From the NCBI RefSeq assembly GCF_022568835.1, contig NZ_JAKZHV010000009.1:1-64000 (forward strand): a stretch of DNA of 64,000 bases, in the 5' to 3' direction. Shown piece after piece: positions 27,941 to 36,325 of the stretch. Under the pieces are notes generated by a model. The model searched no databases and was not told the DNA's origin. It was given only the letters and a program-made list of their open reading frames with translations. How positions within the stretch are numbered: the stretch's first letter is position 1; every line of letters begins with the position of its first letter. Origin of the DNA: Arsenicicoccus piscis (lineage in GTDB: Bacteria; Actinomycetota; Actinomycetes; Actinomycetales; Dermatophilaceae). A program made the position numbers and the translations under genes.

Positions 27941-28099
27941 TCAGTGGCCTGCCCGGCGCTGATCCGGGCGTGCTTCTCGCGGTCCTCGGTGGCCGCCCAG
28001 GTAGTCGGGCAGCCCCACGTCGGCCAGGCTGAGCCGGGCGCGACGGCCGGTCAGGAACTCCCGGACCTGCTCCCTGGTGCTCATCGCTGCGGTGCTCAT
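27941..28099 (-). pseudogene. Remnant of an XRE/MmyB-type transcriptional regulator
   Basis: The reverse strand reads MSTAAMSTREQVREFLTG, then RRARLSLADVGLPDYLGG, then diverges and stops after 52 residues. The segment REFLTGRRARL...GLP.Y.GG is the start of MmyB-like helix-turn-helix regulators, which normally run to about 280 residues. The HTH itself (LRREEVALLAGVS in the family) is missing, so this is a truncated remnant. It lies between the murA-like gene and fadB. No transposon or repeat marks the break. The similarity rests on a short stretch. Confidence 0.5.
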
Positions 28100-28150
28100 C
28101 CCTCCACCGTAGACCGGCACCCCGCGCGGTGGGAGGGTCCGTCAGTACCC

Positions 28151-28203
28151 GCTGGCTCGGCCAGCACCTGCTGGCTCAGCGCGATGGACTGCGCTGAGCC
28201 AGC
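28151..28203 (-). terminator. Double hairpin terminator after fadB
   Basis: GCTGGC-TCG-GCCAGC (28151-28165) is followed by the thirteen-base perfect arms GCTGGCTCAGCGC (28170-28182) and GCGCTGAGCCAGC (28191-28203). It sits 27 bp past the fadB stop on the minus strand. Confidence 0.65.
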
Positions 28204-28229
28204 GGTGGGCTCGCTGCTGATCGGTCGGG

Positions 28230-30365
28230 TCAGCGCGGGACGCTGGCGACCCCCTCGGGCAGGAACCGCGAGCCGGTGACCTTCTCGGAGACGCCGGAGC
28301 GGTCGAGCAGCGGCGTCAGCCCGCCGTTCCAGAACTGGAAGCCGGCGCCGGTGATCATGGCCAGGTCGAGGTCCATCGGCGCCGCGACCACACCCTCGCG
28401 CAGCATCAGGGCGGCCTCCTCGGCGAGCCCGGAGAGGACCTTCTCGCGGACCTGCTCGGGGGTGAGCACCTCGGGGTTCTCCGGGGTCTCGAAGAGCGCC
28501 TCGACCTCCGGGTCGACCAGCTGACGGCCCCGCTCGTCGAAGGTGTAGAACCCGGGCTTGCCGGCCTCGACGACCTTGCGCAGGTTCTCGGAGACGTAGA
28601 ACCGGTCGGGGAACGCCCGCGCCAGGGTCTCGTTGTTGTGCAGCGCGATCGCCGGGCCGACGAGCGCCATCAGCACGAACGGCGGCATGGGCGCCACGCC
28701 CGCGAAGCCCTGGTCGGCGACCGGCACGGGGGTGCCCGCGTCGACGATCCGCGCCATGTCGGACATGAAGCGACCGAGCAGTCGGTTGACGATGAAGCTG
28801 GGGGAGTCCTTGACCAGGACCCGCGTCTTGCCGAGCTTCTTGCCGACCGCGAATGCCGTTGCGAGAGTAGCGTCGTCGGTCTTGTCGCCCTTGATGATCT
28901 CGAGCAGCGGCATGACCGCGACCGGGTTGAAGAAGTGGAAACCGACGACCCGCTCGGGGTGCTCCAGGTCGGCCGCCATGTCGGTGATGGACAGCGACGA
29001 CGTGTTGGTGGCGAGCACGCACTCGGGGCCGACGACGGCCTCGACCTCGGCGAACACCTTCTTCTTGACGTCGAGCTCCTCGAAGACGGCCTCGATGACG
29101 AACTCGGCGTCGGCCATCTGCTCCTTGCTCGTCGAGCCGGTCATCATCGCCTTGTAGCGGTTGGCCTTGTCCTGGCGCAGCCGGCCCTTGGCGACGAGCT
29201 TGTCGATCTCGGCGTGGACGTAGCCCACCCCCTTGTCGACCCGGCCCTGGTCGAGGTCGGTCATGACGACCGGGCACTCGAGGCGGCGCAGGAAGAGCAG
29301 CGCCAGCTGGCTCGCCATCAGGCCGGCGCCGACGATGCCGACCTTGGTGACCGGGCGGGCGAGGGCCTTGTCGGGCTCGCCGGCCGGCCGCTTGGCGCGG
29401 CGCTGCACGAGGTCGAACGCGTAGAGCCCCGCGCGCAGCTCGTCGCCCATCATCAGGTCGGCGAGCGCGTCGTCCTCGGCGGCGAAGCCCTCGTCGCGGG
29501 ACACCGTGCGGGCCGCGCGCAGCAGCTCGATGGCGCGGTAGGGCGCGGGCGCGTAGCCGCCCGTGCGCATGTCGACGCCCTTCTTGGCCATGGCGAGGAC
29601 GCCGTCCCAGGACTGCTCGTCACGGTCTACGGGAGTGCGCTCGACGGTGGTCTCACCGGCGAGGACGGACGCGGCCCAGCGGATCGACTCGACGAGGAAG
29701 TCGGCCCCGTCGAACATCGCGTCGTACATGCCGAGCTCGAACGCCTGCGGGCCCTTGAGCATGGTGTTCTGGGCGAGCGGGTTCTCGATGATGACCTTGA
29801 CGGCCTTCTGCACGCCGACGAGGTTCGGCAGCAGCCAGCACCCGCCCCAGCCGGGCACCAGCCCGAGGAAGCACTCGGGCAGCGCGATGGCCGGCACCGA
29901 CGACGAGATGGTGCGGTAGGTGCAGGCGAGCCCGATCTCCACGCCACCGCCCATCGCCGCGCCGTTGACGAACGCGAAGCTCGGCACCGGCAGGTCCGAG
30001 ATCGACGAGAACACCTGGTGCCCAAGGTGACTGATGGCCTTGGCCTGCTCGTGCGAGCGCACGGCGCCGACGCCCTTGAGGTCGGCACCGACGGCGAAGA
30101 TGAACGGCTTGCCGGTGATGCCGACCGCGGTGATCTCGCCCGCCTCGGCCCGCTGGCGCAGCCCGTCGACGACCTCGCCGAGCGCGGTGAGCGTCTGCGG
30201 CCCGAAGGTGTTGGGCTTGGTGTGGTCGAAGCCGTTGTCGAGGGTGATCAGGGCCATGGTGCCCTGTCCCTGCGGCAGCGCGACGTCCTGGACGAGCGTC
30301 TGGGTGACGACCTCGTCGGGGAACAGCGCCGTGAAGTCCTGCGCGGTGTCCGGGGTGGCGGTCAC
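28230..30365 (-). CDS. fadB: Multifunctional fatty-acid oxidation protein (enoyl-CoA hydratase / 3-hydroxyacyl-CoA dehydrogenase)
   Basis: A 711-residue alpha subunit of the beta-oxidation complex. Residues 15-300 are an enoyl-CoA hydratase/isomerase fold with the oxyanion segment FVNGAAMGGGVEIGLAC. Residues 330-510 are the NAD-binding domain (VGIVGAGLMASQLALLF) and residues 515-690 the dehydrogenase C-terminal domain, with GFHFFNPVAVMPLLEI at the junction. It hydrates trans-2-enoyl-CoA and oxidises the product to 3-ketoacyl-CoA. The start GTG overlaps the thiolase stop by four bases (GTGA), so the two subunits are coupled. Confidence 0.93.
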   Translation of the reverse strand: MTATPDTAQDFTALFPDEVVTQTLVQDVALPQGQGTMALITLDNGFDHTKPNTFGPQTLTALGEVVDGLRQRAEAGEITAVGITGKPFIFAVGADLKGVGAVRSHEQAKAISHLGHQVFSSISDLPVPSFAFVNGAAMGGGVEIGLACTYRTISSSVPAIALPECFLGLVPGWGGCWLLPNLVGVQKAVKVIIENPLAQNTMLKGPQAFELGMYDAMFDGADFLVESIRWAASVLAGETTVERTPVDRDEQSWDGVLAMAKKGVDMRTGGYAPAPYRAIELLRAARTVSRDEGFAAEDDALADLMMGDELRAGLYAFDLVQRRAKRPAGEPDKALARPVTKVGIVGAGLMASQLALLFLRRLECPVVMTDLDQGRVDKGVGYVHAEIDKLVAKGRLRQDKANRYKAMMTGSTSKEQMADAEFVIEAVFEELDVKKKVFAEVEAVVGPECVLATNTSSLSITDMAADLEHPERVVGFHFFNPVAVMPLLEIIKGDKTDDATLATAFAVGKKLGKTRVLVKDSPSFIVNRLLGRFMSDMARIVDAGTPVPVADQGFAGVAPMPPFVLMALVGPAIALHNNETLARAFPDRFYVSENLRKVVEAGKPGFYTFDERGRQLVDPEVEALFETPENPEVLTPEQVREKVLSGLAEEAALMLREGVVAAPMDLDLAMITGAGFQFWNGGLTPLLDRSGVSEKVTGSRFLPEGVASVPR

Positions 30366-31573
30366 TTCGACTCCTCGTAGTCCTTGTGGTGGGGGTTCTC
30401 CCAGATCACGGCCGCGCCCATGCCGATGCCGATGCACATCGCGGTCATGCCGTAGCGCACGTCGGGCTGCTGCTCGAACTCGCGGGCCAGCTGGGTCATC
30501 AGTCGCACGCCGGAGGAGGCGAGCGGGTGGCCGATGGCGATGGCGCCGCCATAGGGGTTGACGCGGGGGTCGTCGTCGGGGATGCCGAAGTGCTCGAGGA
30601 AGGAGAGCACCTGCACGGCGAACGCCTCGTTGAGCTCGAAGATCCCGATGTCGTCGATCGTCAGGCCTGCCTGGGCGAGCGCCTTCTCGGCGGCAGGCAC
30701 CGGGCCGTAGCCCATGACCTCGGGCTCGACGCCCACGAACGCGAAGTTGACCAGGCGCATCTTGACCGGCAGGCCGAGCTCGGTGGCCGCCTCCTGCGAG
30801 GCCAGCAGGCACGCGGTGGCGCCGTCGTTGAGACCGGCGCTGTTGCCGGCGGTGACCCGGCCGTGCGGGCGGAACGGCGTGCGCAAGGTGGCGAGGTCGT
30901 CCATCGTCACCCCGGGGCGCGGCGGCTCGTCGACGGTCGCGAGACCCCACCCCTTCTCGGCGTTGCGGGTCGCGACGGGCACCAGGTCGGGCTGGACGTC
31001 ACCGCGCTCGTAGGCCTGCGCCAGCTTGCGCTGGGACGCGACGGCGAACCGGTCGCTGCGCTCCTTGGTGAGGGTCGGGTAGCGGTCGTGCAGGTTCTCT
31101 GCGGTGGACCCCATGACCAGGGCGGACGGGTCGACCAGCTTCTCGGCGATGATGCGCGGGTTGGGGTCGGTGCCCTCGCCCATGGGGTGGCGACCCATGT
31201 GCTCGACGCCACCGGCGATGGCGACGTCGATGGCGCCGAAGGCGATCGAGCCGGCCGCGGTCGTCACCGCCGTCAGCGCGCCGGCGCACATCCGGTCGAT
31301 GGAGTAGCCGGGGGTGGTGTTGGGGATGCCGGACAGTAGCGACGCGAGCCGCCCGAGGGTCAGCCCCTGGTCACCGATCTGGGTCGTGGCGGCGACGGCC
31401 ACCTCACCGATCCGCTCGGGCGGAAGGTCGGGGTTGCGGCGCAGCAGCTCTCGGATGCAGGCGATGACCAGGTCGTCGGCGCGGGTCTGGGCATACATGC
31501 CCTTGTCTCCGGCCTTGCCGAACGGTGTGCGGACACCGTCGACGAAGACGACCTCATGCAGGGTGCGAGGCAC
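30362..31573 (-). CDS. fadA: Acetyl-CoA C-acyltransferase (thiolase)
   Basis: The 403-residue beta subunit of the beta-oxidation complex; it cleaves 3-ketoacyl-CoA to acetyl-CoA and a shortened acyl-CoA. The nucleophile is C96 in DRMCAGALTA. The two other catalytic regions are NEAFAVQVLSF and GHPLASSG, and the second cysteine is in MCIGIGMGA. The start GTG follows GGGAG at five-base spacing. A strong promoter with a TetR-like palindrome precedes it. Thiolase first, then the multifunctional protein, is the usual actinobacterial fadAB order. Confidence 0.94.
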   Translation of the reverse strand: MPRTLHEVVFVDGVRTPFGKAGDKGMYAQTRADDLVIACIRELLRRNPDLPPERIGEVAVAATTQIGDQGLTLGRLASLLSGIPNTTPGYSIDRMCAGALTAVTTAAGSIAFGAIDVAIAGGVEHMGRHPMGEGTDPNPRIIAEKLVDPSALVMGSTAENLHDRYPTLTKERSDRFAVASQRKLAQAYERGDVQPDLVPVATRNAEKGWGLATVDEPPRPGVTMDDLATLRTPFRPHGRVTAGNSAGLNDGATACLLASQEAATELGLPVKMRLVNFAFVGVEPEVMGYGPVPAAEKALAQAGLTIDDIGIFELNEAFAVQVLSFLEHFGIPDDDPRVNPYGGAIAIGHPLASSGVRLMTQLAREFEQQPDVRYGMTAMCIGIGMGAAVIWENPHHKDYEESK

Positions 31574-31609
31574 AGGATCTCCCTCGTTGGAGTGTTGTCG
31601 GTCCCCGTC

Positions 31610-31638
31610 ATATTACTGGTCGGTAACAACCCTGTCAG
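31610..31638 (-). promoter_or_regulatory. fadAB promoter with TetR-like operator
   Basis: On the minus strand CTGACA (31633-31638) and TAATAT (31610-31615) form a -35/-10 pair with exactly 17-bp spacing. The near-palindrome TTACTGGTCGGTAA (31613-31626) lies in the spacer. A TetR-type acyl-CoA-responsive repressor would fit; none is encoded nearby. Confidence 0.6.
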
Positions 31639-33059
31639 CCATCGCTCGCGCGTCCCTGATCACATCGGCCGTCCGCGTCGACGTCATCGTCGTCGTCGAG
31701 GCGGTGCAGGGTGCTCGGGTGGGTGGTGGCGAGCAGCGGGGCGACCTGCTCGACCTGCCAGGGCCGGGCGCCGCCCGCGCGCAAGGCGTCGGCGAGGGTG
31801 TCGACGGTGAGCGGGGAAGGTGGCGACCACAGGGTGCGGCGCACCAGGTCGGGGGACAGGAGGTTCTCGACCGGCACCGCGAGGTCGGCGCCGCGGACGG
31901 CGAGCGCATCGCGGGCCGCGGTCAGCCAAGCGGCGGCGACCGGGTCCTTGTCGGCCCAGGCGCGCGGCGGGGGCGGCCCATCGGTGGGCAGCGTCTGAGG
32001 CGGCAGGTGGTCCTCGGGCAGCAGCATGGCGCGCTCGACGGCGGCCTCCCAGCGGCGCTCGTTGCGACGGTAGGCCCGGTTGCCGAACGCCGAGGGTGCT
32101 CCGGAGCGGCGTGAGCCAGCGCCTCCGGTAGACCCCGCGGCGCCACCCGACCCGGCCCCAGCCCCAGCCCCGGCAGCCCCAGCCTCACCAGCACCACCAC
32201 GTCCCGCACCGGGCCGCCCACGCGTCGGGGCGGGGGCGACCTGCTGGGCCACCTCGACGATGACCGAGTCGGGCAGCACCCGCCCGGGGGAGGTGTCGCG
32301 CTGCTGGGCGAGGGCGTCGCGCTCGAGCCACAGCTCGCGGACCACGGCCAGGCCGCGGCGGCTGCGGATGCGGTGCAGGCCCGAGGTGCGCCGCCAGGGG
32401 TCGACCCGCGGCGGCGGCCCGGTGAAGGAGGTGAGCGCGGCGAACTCCTCCCGCGCCCACTCGAGCTTGCCCTGGCGGTCGAGGTCGGCCTCCAGCTCGT
32501 CGCGCAGCTCGACCAGGATCTCCACGTCGAGGGCGGCGTAGACCAGCCACGGCTCCGGCAGCGGTCGGGTGGACCAGTCGACCGCCGAGTGCTCCTTGGC
32601 CAAGGTCACCCCGAGGTAGTGCTCGACGGCGGCGGCGAGCCCGACGCGGGGGAGTCCGACGAGCCGGGCGGCCAGCTCGGTGTCGAACAGCTGGGAGGGG
32701 TGCAGCCCCAGCTCGCGCAGGCACGGCAGGTCCTGGGTGGCCGCGTGCAGGACCCACTCGACGTCGGCGGTCGCCGCCTGCAGCTCGCTGAGGTCGGGGC
32801 ACGCGCTGGGGTCGATCAGCCAGGTGCCCGCGCCGGCGCGACGGAGCTGGACGAGGTAGGCCGTCTGGCCGTAGCGGTAGCCCGACGCGCGCTCGGCGTC
32901 GATGGCGAGCGGCCCGGTGCCGGCGGCGATCGACGCGACGGCCTCGCGCAGGCGGCGCTCGTCCTCGACGACGTCGCGCAGGGGCTCGCTCGGCCGCTCC
33001 AGCAGCGGGAGCTCGGGCGCGTCGGCGGTCTGGGGGTGCTCCGGATCAGCAGTGGTCAC
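31635..33059 (-). CDS. rnd: Ribonuclease D (3'-5' exonuclease with HRDC domain)
   Basis: A 474-residue DEDD-family exoribonuclease. The first catalytic pair is in LAIDAERASGYRY, the second aspartate near HAATQDLPCL, and the last motif is VYAALDVEIL, giving the DEDDy type. Residues 225-290 and the C-terminal 100 residues form HRDC domains. Between them lies an insert of about 40 residues made almost only of Gly, Ala and Ser (GEAGAAGAGAGAGSGGAAG), a flexible linker longer than usual. The GTG start lies six bases after a TAGTTT -10 box, so the mRNA is probably leaderless. Its 3' end overlaps the fadA promoter. Confidence 0.88.
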   Translation of the reverse strand: MTTADPEHPQTADAPELPLLERPSEPLRDVVEDERRLREAVASIAAGTGPLAIDAERASGYRYGQTAYLVQLRRAGAGTWLIDPSACPDLSELQAATADVEWVLHAATQDLPCLRELGLHPSQLFDTELAARLVGLPRVGLAAAVEHYLGVTLAKEHSAVDWSTRPLPEPWLVYAALDVEILVELRDELEADLDRQGKLEWAREEFAALTSFTGPPPRVDPWRRTSGLHRIRSRRGLAVVRELWLERDALAQQRDTSPGRVLPDSVIVEVAQQVAPAPTRGRPGAGRGGAGEAGAAGAGAGAGSGGAAGSTGGAGSRRSGAPSAFGNRAYRRNERRWEAAVERAMLLPEDHLPPQTLPTDGPPPPRAWADKDPVAAAWLTAARDALAVRGADLAVPVENLLSPDLVRRTLWSPPSPLTVDTLADALRAGGARPWQVEQVAPLLATTHPSTLHRLDDDDDVDADGRCDQGRASDG

Positions 33060-33065
33060 GGGTCC

Positions 33066-33071
33066 AAACTA
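33066..33071 (-). promoter_or_regulatory. -10 box of rnd (leaderless)
   Basis: TAGTTT on the minus strand lies six bases before the GTG at 33059 and immediately after the stop of the upstream response regulator gene. Confidence 0.5.
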
Positions 33072-33077
33072 GTCGGC

Positions 33078-33659
33078 TCAGCTGATCAGGCCGCGTCGCA
33101 GCGCCGTGTAGGTCATCGCTGCGCGGTCGCCCGTGCCCAGCTTGCGGGCGATCCGGGCGAGGTGGGACTTCACGGTGAGGGCCGACAACCCGAGGGAGGC
33201 GCCGACCTCCTTGTTGGTCTTGCCTTGCGACACCAGCTGCAGGACCTCGATCTCGCGCTGGGAGAACTGGTCGTTGCCCCCGCCGCGGTGGGTGCCCGGG
33301 GCACTCTGGCCGCCGAGGCGGATGTAGGCGCGCACGCCGGCCTTCAAGGCACCGCGCACGTAGATCGGGTCCTCGGAGTCCGCGAGGACGATGGTGCGGC
33401 GCCAGCCCATGGTGCGCAGCTGGTGGACGAGGGGGATGCCCGAGCCGTCGGGGAGGGTGAGGTCGGAGATCGCGAACTCGCCGGGCGGCACCTCGCGGGC
33501 GACGATGCGAGCCTTCTCGATCGTCGGGGCCTCGATGATGTTGCCCTCCGTGATCCGTCCGAGGGCGCGCCGGACCATGGCTCCGGTGTGCGGGCCGGGC
33601 GAGATCACCAAAGCACTCACCAGTTGCGGTCGGGACATGCGTGATTTGTTCGTCAACAC
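33078..33659 (-). CDS. Orphan response regulator, LuxR/NarL-type HTH
   Basis: A 193-residue protein. The first 115 residues fold like a receiver domain; the candidate phospho-acceptor is the aspartate in FAISDLTLPDGSG, but the acidic pair normally near residue 10 is missing, so phosphorylation is doubtful. Residues 125-190 are a LuxR-type helix-turn-helix (FSQREIEVLQLVSQGKTNKE). No histidine kinase is nearby. The same gene stands between RNase D and DUF3000/hemE in streptomycetes. GTG 33659 is the longest start; ATG 33638 (MSRPQL) is a plausible alternative. TAGAGT at 33732-33737 may be its -10 box. Confidence 0.85.
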   Translation of the reverse strand: MLTNKSRMSRPQLVSALVISPGPHTGAMVRRALGRITEGNIIEAPTIEKARIVAREVPPGEFAISDLTLPDGSGIPLVHQLRTMGWRRTIVLADSEDPIYVRGALKAGVRAYIRLGGQSAPGTHRGGGNDQFSQREIEVLQLVSQGKTNKEVGASLGLSALTVKSHLARIARKLGTGDRAAMTYTALRRGLIS

Positions 33660-33802
33660 GCGCCGTCACCCTTCAGATCGTCACCCGCAGACCCCCTGAC
33701 CTGCGGCGAGGACTTGGTCCCCCCCACAGCACTCTAGGCCACGGCAACTGCCAGACGGGTGAGAAATCCGCGAATTGGTTACGGTGCGTGGTGATGGCGG
33801 GT

Positions 33803-34426
33803 TCAGGCGCGTCGTTTTGGCAGGATTGCGACGCCTTCCGGCACCGGTGACAGGCCCGACAGGGTGGCGAGCACCTCGAGCCAGGCCTCCAGATGGGTCT
33901 CGATCGCGTCGTTCGTCGGGGTCCACGAGGCGCGGATCTCCATCTCCACGGTGTCGGGCTCGCCCCGCAGCCCCCCGAACCGCTCGCTCACCACGCGCGT
34001 CACCGTGCCTGCGGCGGCCACGTAGTCCGCCCCCGCGACGTCCAGCGCGTCCTGCAGCCAGCTCCAGCCGACCCCGCCGAGCGCCGGGTCGGTCGACAGC
34101 TCCGGCTCCAGCTGCGCACGGGCGAAGCTCACCACCCGCCACGCGCCGCCCCAGGGCTCCGGGCACGCCGGGTCGTAGAGCAGCACGAACCGTCCCGCGC
34201 CCACCTCGTCGTCGCCGTCGTCCGCGCCACCGGCACCGCCTCCCGAGCCGCCCAGCTGGCGGTCGGCGTGCACCTCGGCGGCGAGGGCCACCGAGTGCGG
34301 CGCGAGCCGAGCGGGAGCCGGCACCTCCTCGAGCCGGATCTCCGGGCGCGGACGCACCTCCCGCAGGCGGGCAAGCACTGCGTCGAAGGTCGTTGCGCTC
34401 TCGGCGAGCAGTCGTCGGTCAGCCAC
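33803..34426 (-). CDS. DUF3000 domain-containing protein
   Basis: A 207-residue protein of the actinobacterial DUF3000 family. Conserved segments are PEIRLEEVPAPARLAP, a tryptophan-rich core (PWGGAWRVVSFARAQLE) and the C-terminal WLEVLATLSGLSPVPEGV. A Gly- and Asp-rich loop around residues 62-75 is specific to this copy. Function is unknown. It is divergent from hemE across 80 bp, a conserved arrangement in the phylum. The GTG lies six bases after a TAGTCT -10 box. Confidence 0.87.
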   Translation of the reverse strand: MADRRLLAESATTFDAVLARLREVRPRPEIRLEEVPAPARLAPHSVALAAEVHADRQLGGSGGGAGGADDGDDEVGAGRFVLLYDPACPEPWGGAWRVVSFARAQLEPELSTDPALGGVGWSWLQDALDVAGADYVAAAGTVTRVVSERFGGLRGEPDTVEMEIRASWTPTNDAIETHLEAWLEVLATLSGLSPVPEGVAILPKRRA

Positions 34427-34432
34427 CAGGCG

Positions 34433-34438
34433 AGACTA
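34433..34438 (-). promoter_or_regulatory. -10 box of the DUF3000 gene (leaderless)
   Basis: TAGTCT on the minus strand is separated from the GTG at 34426 by the six bases CGCCTG. No ribosome-binding site can fit. Confidence 0.5.
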
Positions 34439-34506
34439 AGGTTTCCCGCAGGCCGGACCGCTGCGACCCGCCGGGCTGCCGCGGGCGTGTGCGAGGATCT
34501 ACGACC

Positions 34507-35544
34507 GTGACCGTTCACCGCGAGACCCAGCCCAGCCTGCTCGTGCAGGCCGCCCGCCGCGAACCGACGTCGCGCCCGCCGGTGTGGTTCATGCGCCAAG
34601 CCGGCCGCTCGCTCCCGGAGTACCGCGAGATCCGCGCCGGCACCGGCATGCTCGAGGCCTGCCGCACGCCGGACCTGGTCACCGAGATCACCTTGCAGCC
34701 GGTGCGTCGCCACCACGTCGACGCCGCCATCTTCTTCAGCGACATCGTCGTCCCGCTCGCCGCCGTCGGGATCGACGTAGAGCTCGTGGCCGGGGTCGGT
34801 CCCGTCGTCGCCGAGCCGTTCCGCACCCGCGCGGACCTGAACCGGCTGCCGGAGCTGACCCCGGACGCCGTCCCCTACATCACCGAGGCCGTGCGCCAGC
34901 TGGTGGCCGCGCTCGGCGACACCCCGCTGATCGGCTTCGCCGGTGCGCCGTTCACGCTCGCGTCCTACCTCGTCGAGGGCGGCCCGTCGCGCCACCACGA
35001 GCACACGAAGGCGCTGATGTACGGCGACCCGCAGCTGTGGCACGACCTGTGTGCCCGGCTCGCGCAGATCTCCGGTGCGTTCCTGCAGGTCCAGGTGGAG
35101 GCAGGCGCGTCGGCCGTCCAGCTGTTCGACTCCTGGGTGGGGGCGCTGCCGCTGTCGACCTACCAGGCGCAGGTGCAGGAGCACTCGGCGGTCGCCCTCG
35201 CGATGGTGCGCGAGCAGGTGCCGACGATCCACTTCGGGGTCGGCACCGCGGAGCTGCTGCGCGCGATGGGCGATGCGGGGGCGGACGTCGTGGGGGTGGA
35301 CTACCGGCTCAGCCTGACCGAGGCCACCCGGCGGCTCGGCCCGCGCTACGCCGTGCAGGGCAACCTCGACCCCGCCCTGCTGTTCGCGCCGTGGGAGGTC
35401 GTCGAGCGGGAGGTCCGCCGGATCGTCACGGAGGGGCGGACCGCGCCAGGGCACATCTTCAACCTCGGCCACGGCGTGCTCCCGAGCACCGACCCGGACG
35501 TCCTCACCCGCGTCGTGGAGCTGGTCCGGTCCCTGGACACGTAG
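34507..35544 (+). CDS. hemE: Uroporphyrinogen decarboxylase
   Basis: Decarboxylates the four acetate side chains of uroporphyrinogen III to give coproporphyrinogen III. The 345-residue protein has the family signature PVWFMRQAGRSLPEYRE and the second signature GFAGAPFTLASYLVEGG. The catalytic aspartate lies in IFFSDIVVPLAA. C-terminal HIFNLGHGVLPSTDPD is also conserved. The start GTG follows GGATCT by six bases, an imperfect -10, so this gene too may be leaderless. Its TAG stop is the first half of a TAGACT -10 box for secG. Confidence 0.95.
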   Translation: MTVHRETQPSLLVQAARREPTSRPPVWFMRQAGRSLPEYREIRAGTGMLEACRTPDLVTEITLQPVRRHHVDAAIFFSDIVVPLAAVGIDVELVAGVGPVVAEPFRTRADLNRLPELTPDAVPYITEAVRQLVAALGDTPLIGFAGAPFTLASYLVEGGPSRHHEHTKALMYGDPQLWHDLCARLAQISGAFLQVQVEAGASAVQLFDSWVGALPLSTYQAQVQEHSAVALAMVREQVPTIHFGVGTAELLRAMGDAGADVVGVDYRLSLTEATRRLGPRYAVQGNLDPALLFAPWEVVEREVRRIVTEGRTAPGHIFNLGHGVLPSTDPDVLTRVVELVRSLDT

Positions 35545-35547
35545 ACT
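35542..35547 (+). promoter_or_regulatory. -10 box of secG
   Basis: TAGACT begins with the stop codon of hemE. The resulting leader to the secG ATG at 35601 is about 47 nt and contains GAAGG before the start. Confidence 0.45.
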
Positions 35548-35600
35548 GGCTGTGATCGTGTCGGTCTCCGGGCCGACGAGACCCCAGCACGAAGGCCACC

Positions 35601-35846
35601 ATGTCGATCCTGATCATCGCCCTGAAGGTGCTGCTCGTCCTGAGCAGCCTCTTCCTGACCCTGCTGATCCTGCTGCACAAGGGCAAAGGCGGCGGCGTCT
35701 CCGACATGTTCGGTGGTGGCATGTCCGGCTCGGTCGGCAGCTCCTCGGTCGCCGAGCGCAACCTCGATCGCTTCACCATCGCCGTCGCGTCGGTCTGGTT
35801 CGCCGTCGTGGTGGCGCTGGGTCTGATCACCCGATTCACCAGCTGA
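35601..35846 (+). CDS. secG: Preprotein translocase subunit SecG
   Basis: An 81-residue membrane protein of the SecYEG channel. Two hydrophobic helices (residues 3-24 and 57-79) flank the conserved cytoplasmic loop LLHKGKGGGVSDMFGGG, the SecG hallmark. The C-terminus is short. In most actinobacteria secG follows gap-pgk-tpiA; here it follows hemE instead, although the genes on its other side (rbpA-like, pgl, opcA, zwf, tal, tkt) keep the usual block. Confidence 0.95.
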   Translation: MSILIIALKVLLVLSSLFLTLLILLHKGKGGGVSDMFGGGMSGSVGSSSVAERNLDRFTIAVASVWFAVVVALGLITRFTS

Positions 35847-35877
35847 GCCCAGCACCCGCTCAGCGCACACCAGGCAC

Positions 35878-35898
35878 CTCGCGGGCCGAGCCCGCGAG
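35878..35898 (+). terminator. Hairpin after secG
   Basis: CTCGCGGGC-CGA-GCCCGCGAG is a perfect nine-base-pair stem with a three-base loop, 32 bp past the secG stop. No T-tract follows, as is common in high-GC genomes. Confidence 0.6.
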
Positions 35899-35939
35899 CC
35901 ACTAGCGGATCCAGCACGGGTCCGAAGGTAGGAGCACAC

Positions 35940-36290
35940 ATGGTCGGCGGGAACGCCATTCGCGGCAGCCGGGTCGGCGCCGGACCGATGGGGGAGACCG
36001 AGCGCGGGGACGCTGCACCGCGGCTCGTCGTGCAGTACTTCTGCAGCAACGGTCACTCGACCAGCCCGAGCTTCGCGCAGGAGCCGGGGCTCACCATCCC
36101 TAAGGTGTGGGACTGCCCGCGCTGCGGCCTGCCCGCCGGGCCGGACCCGGACAACCCGCCGCAGGCGCCGCGGGTCGAGCCCTACAAGACGCACCTGGCC
36201 TACGTGAAGGAGCGCCGCTCCGACGCCGACGGCGAGGCGCTTTTGCAGGAGGCGCTGGACGCCCTGCGCGAGCGCGGCATCATCAGCTGA
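35940..36290 (+). CDS. rbpA: RNA polymerase-binding protein RbpA
   Basis: An actinobacterial general transcription factor of 116 residues that binds the primary sigma factor and stabilises open complexes. The N-terminal tail MVGGNAIRGSRVGAGPMGE is highly characteristic. The core has VQYFCSNGHST and WDCPRCG, the zinc-binding cysteine/histidine set. The C-terminal sigma-interaction helix is EALLQEALDALRERG. AGGAG precedes the ATG. No GGAAT-type SigR promoter like that of Streptomyces rbpA is visible upstream. Confidence 0.96.
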   Translation: MVGGNAIRGSRVGAGPMGETERGDAAPRLVVQYFCSNGHSTSPSFAQEPGLTIPKVWDCPRCGLPAGPDPDNPPQAPRVEPYKTHLAYVKERRSDADGEALLQEALDALRERGIIS

Positions 36291-36315
36291 GCAGCCGACC
36301 GATCAGCCGGCTGCT
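36290..36315. terminator. Bidirectional terminator between rbpA and pgl
   Basis: AGCAGCCG (36290-36297) and CGGCTGCT (36308-36315) form a perfect eight-base-pair stem. The first base overlaps the rbpA stop codon and the far side is 11 bp from the pgl stop on the other strand. Confidence 0.6.
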
Positions 36316-36325
36316 GCGCTGGTGA

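Noticed and set aside
27899-28279. Plus-strand 126-codon frame between the murA-like gene and fadB
   Set aside because: It runs across the operator, the MmyB remnant and the double terminator, and its amino acid composition is random. No promoter or ribosome site supports it.
30386-31339. Plus-strand frame opposite fadA
   Set aside because: A reverse-strand reading of the thiolase gene without start signals or family similarity.
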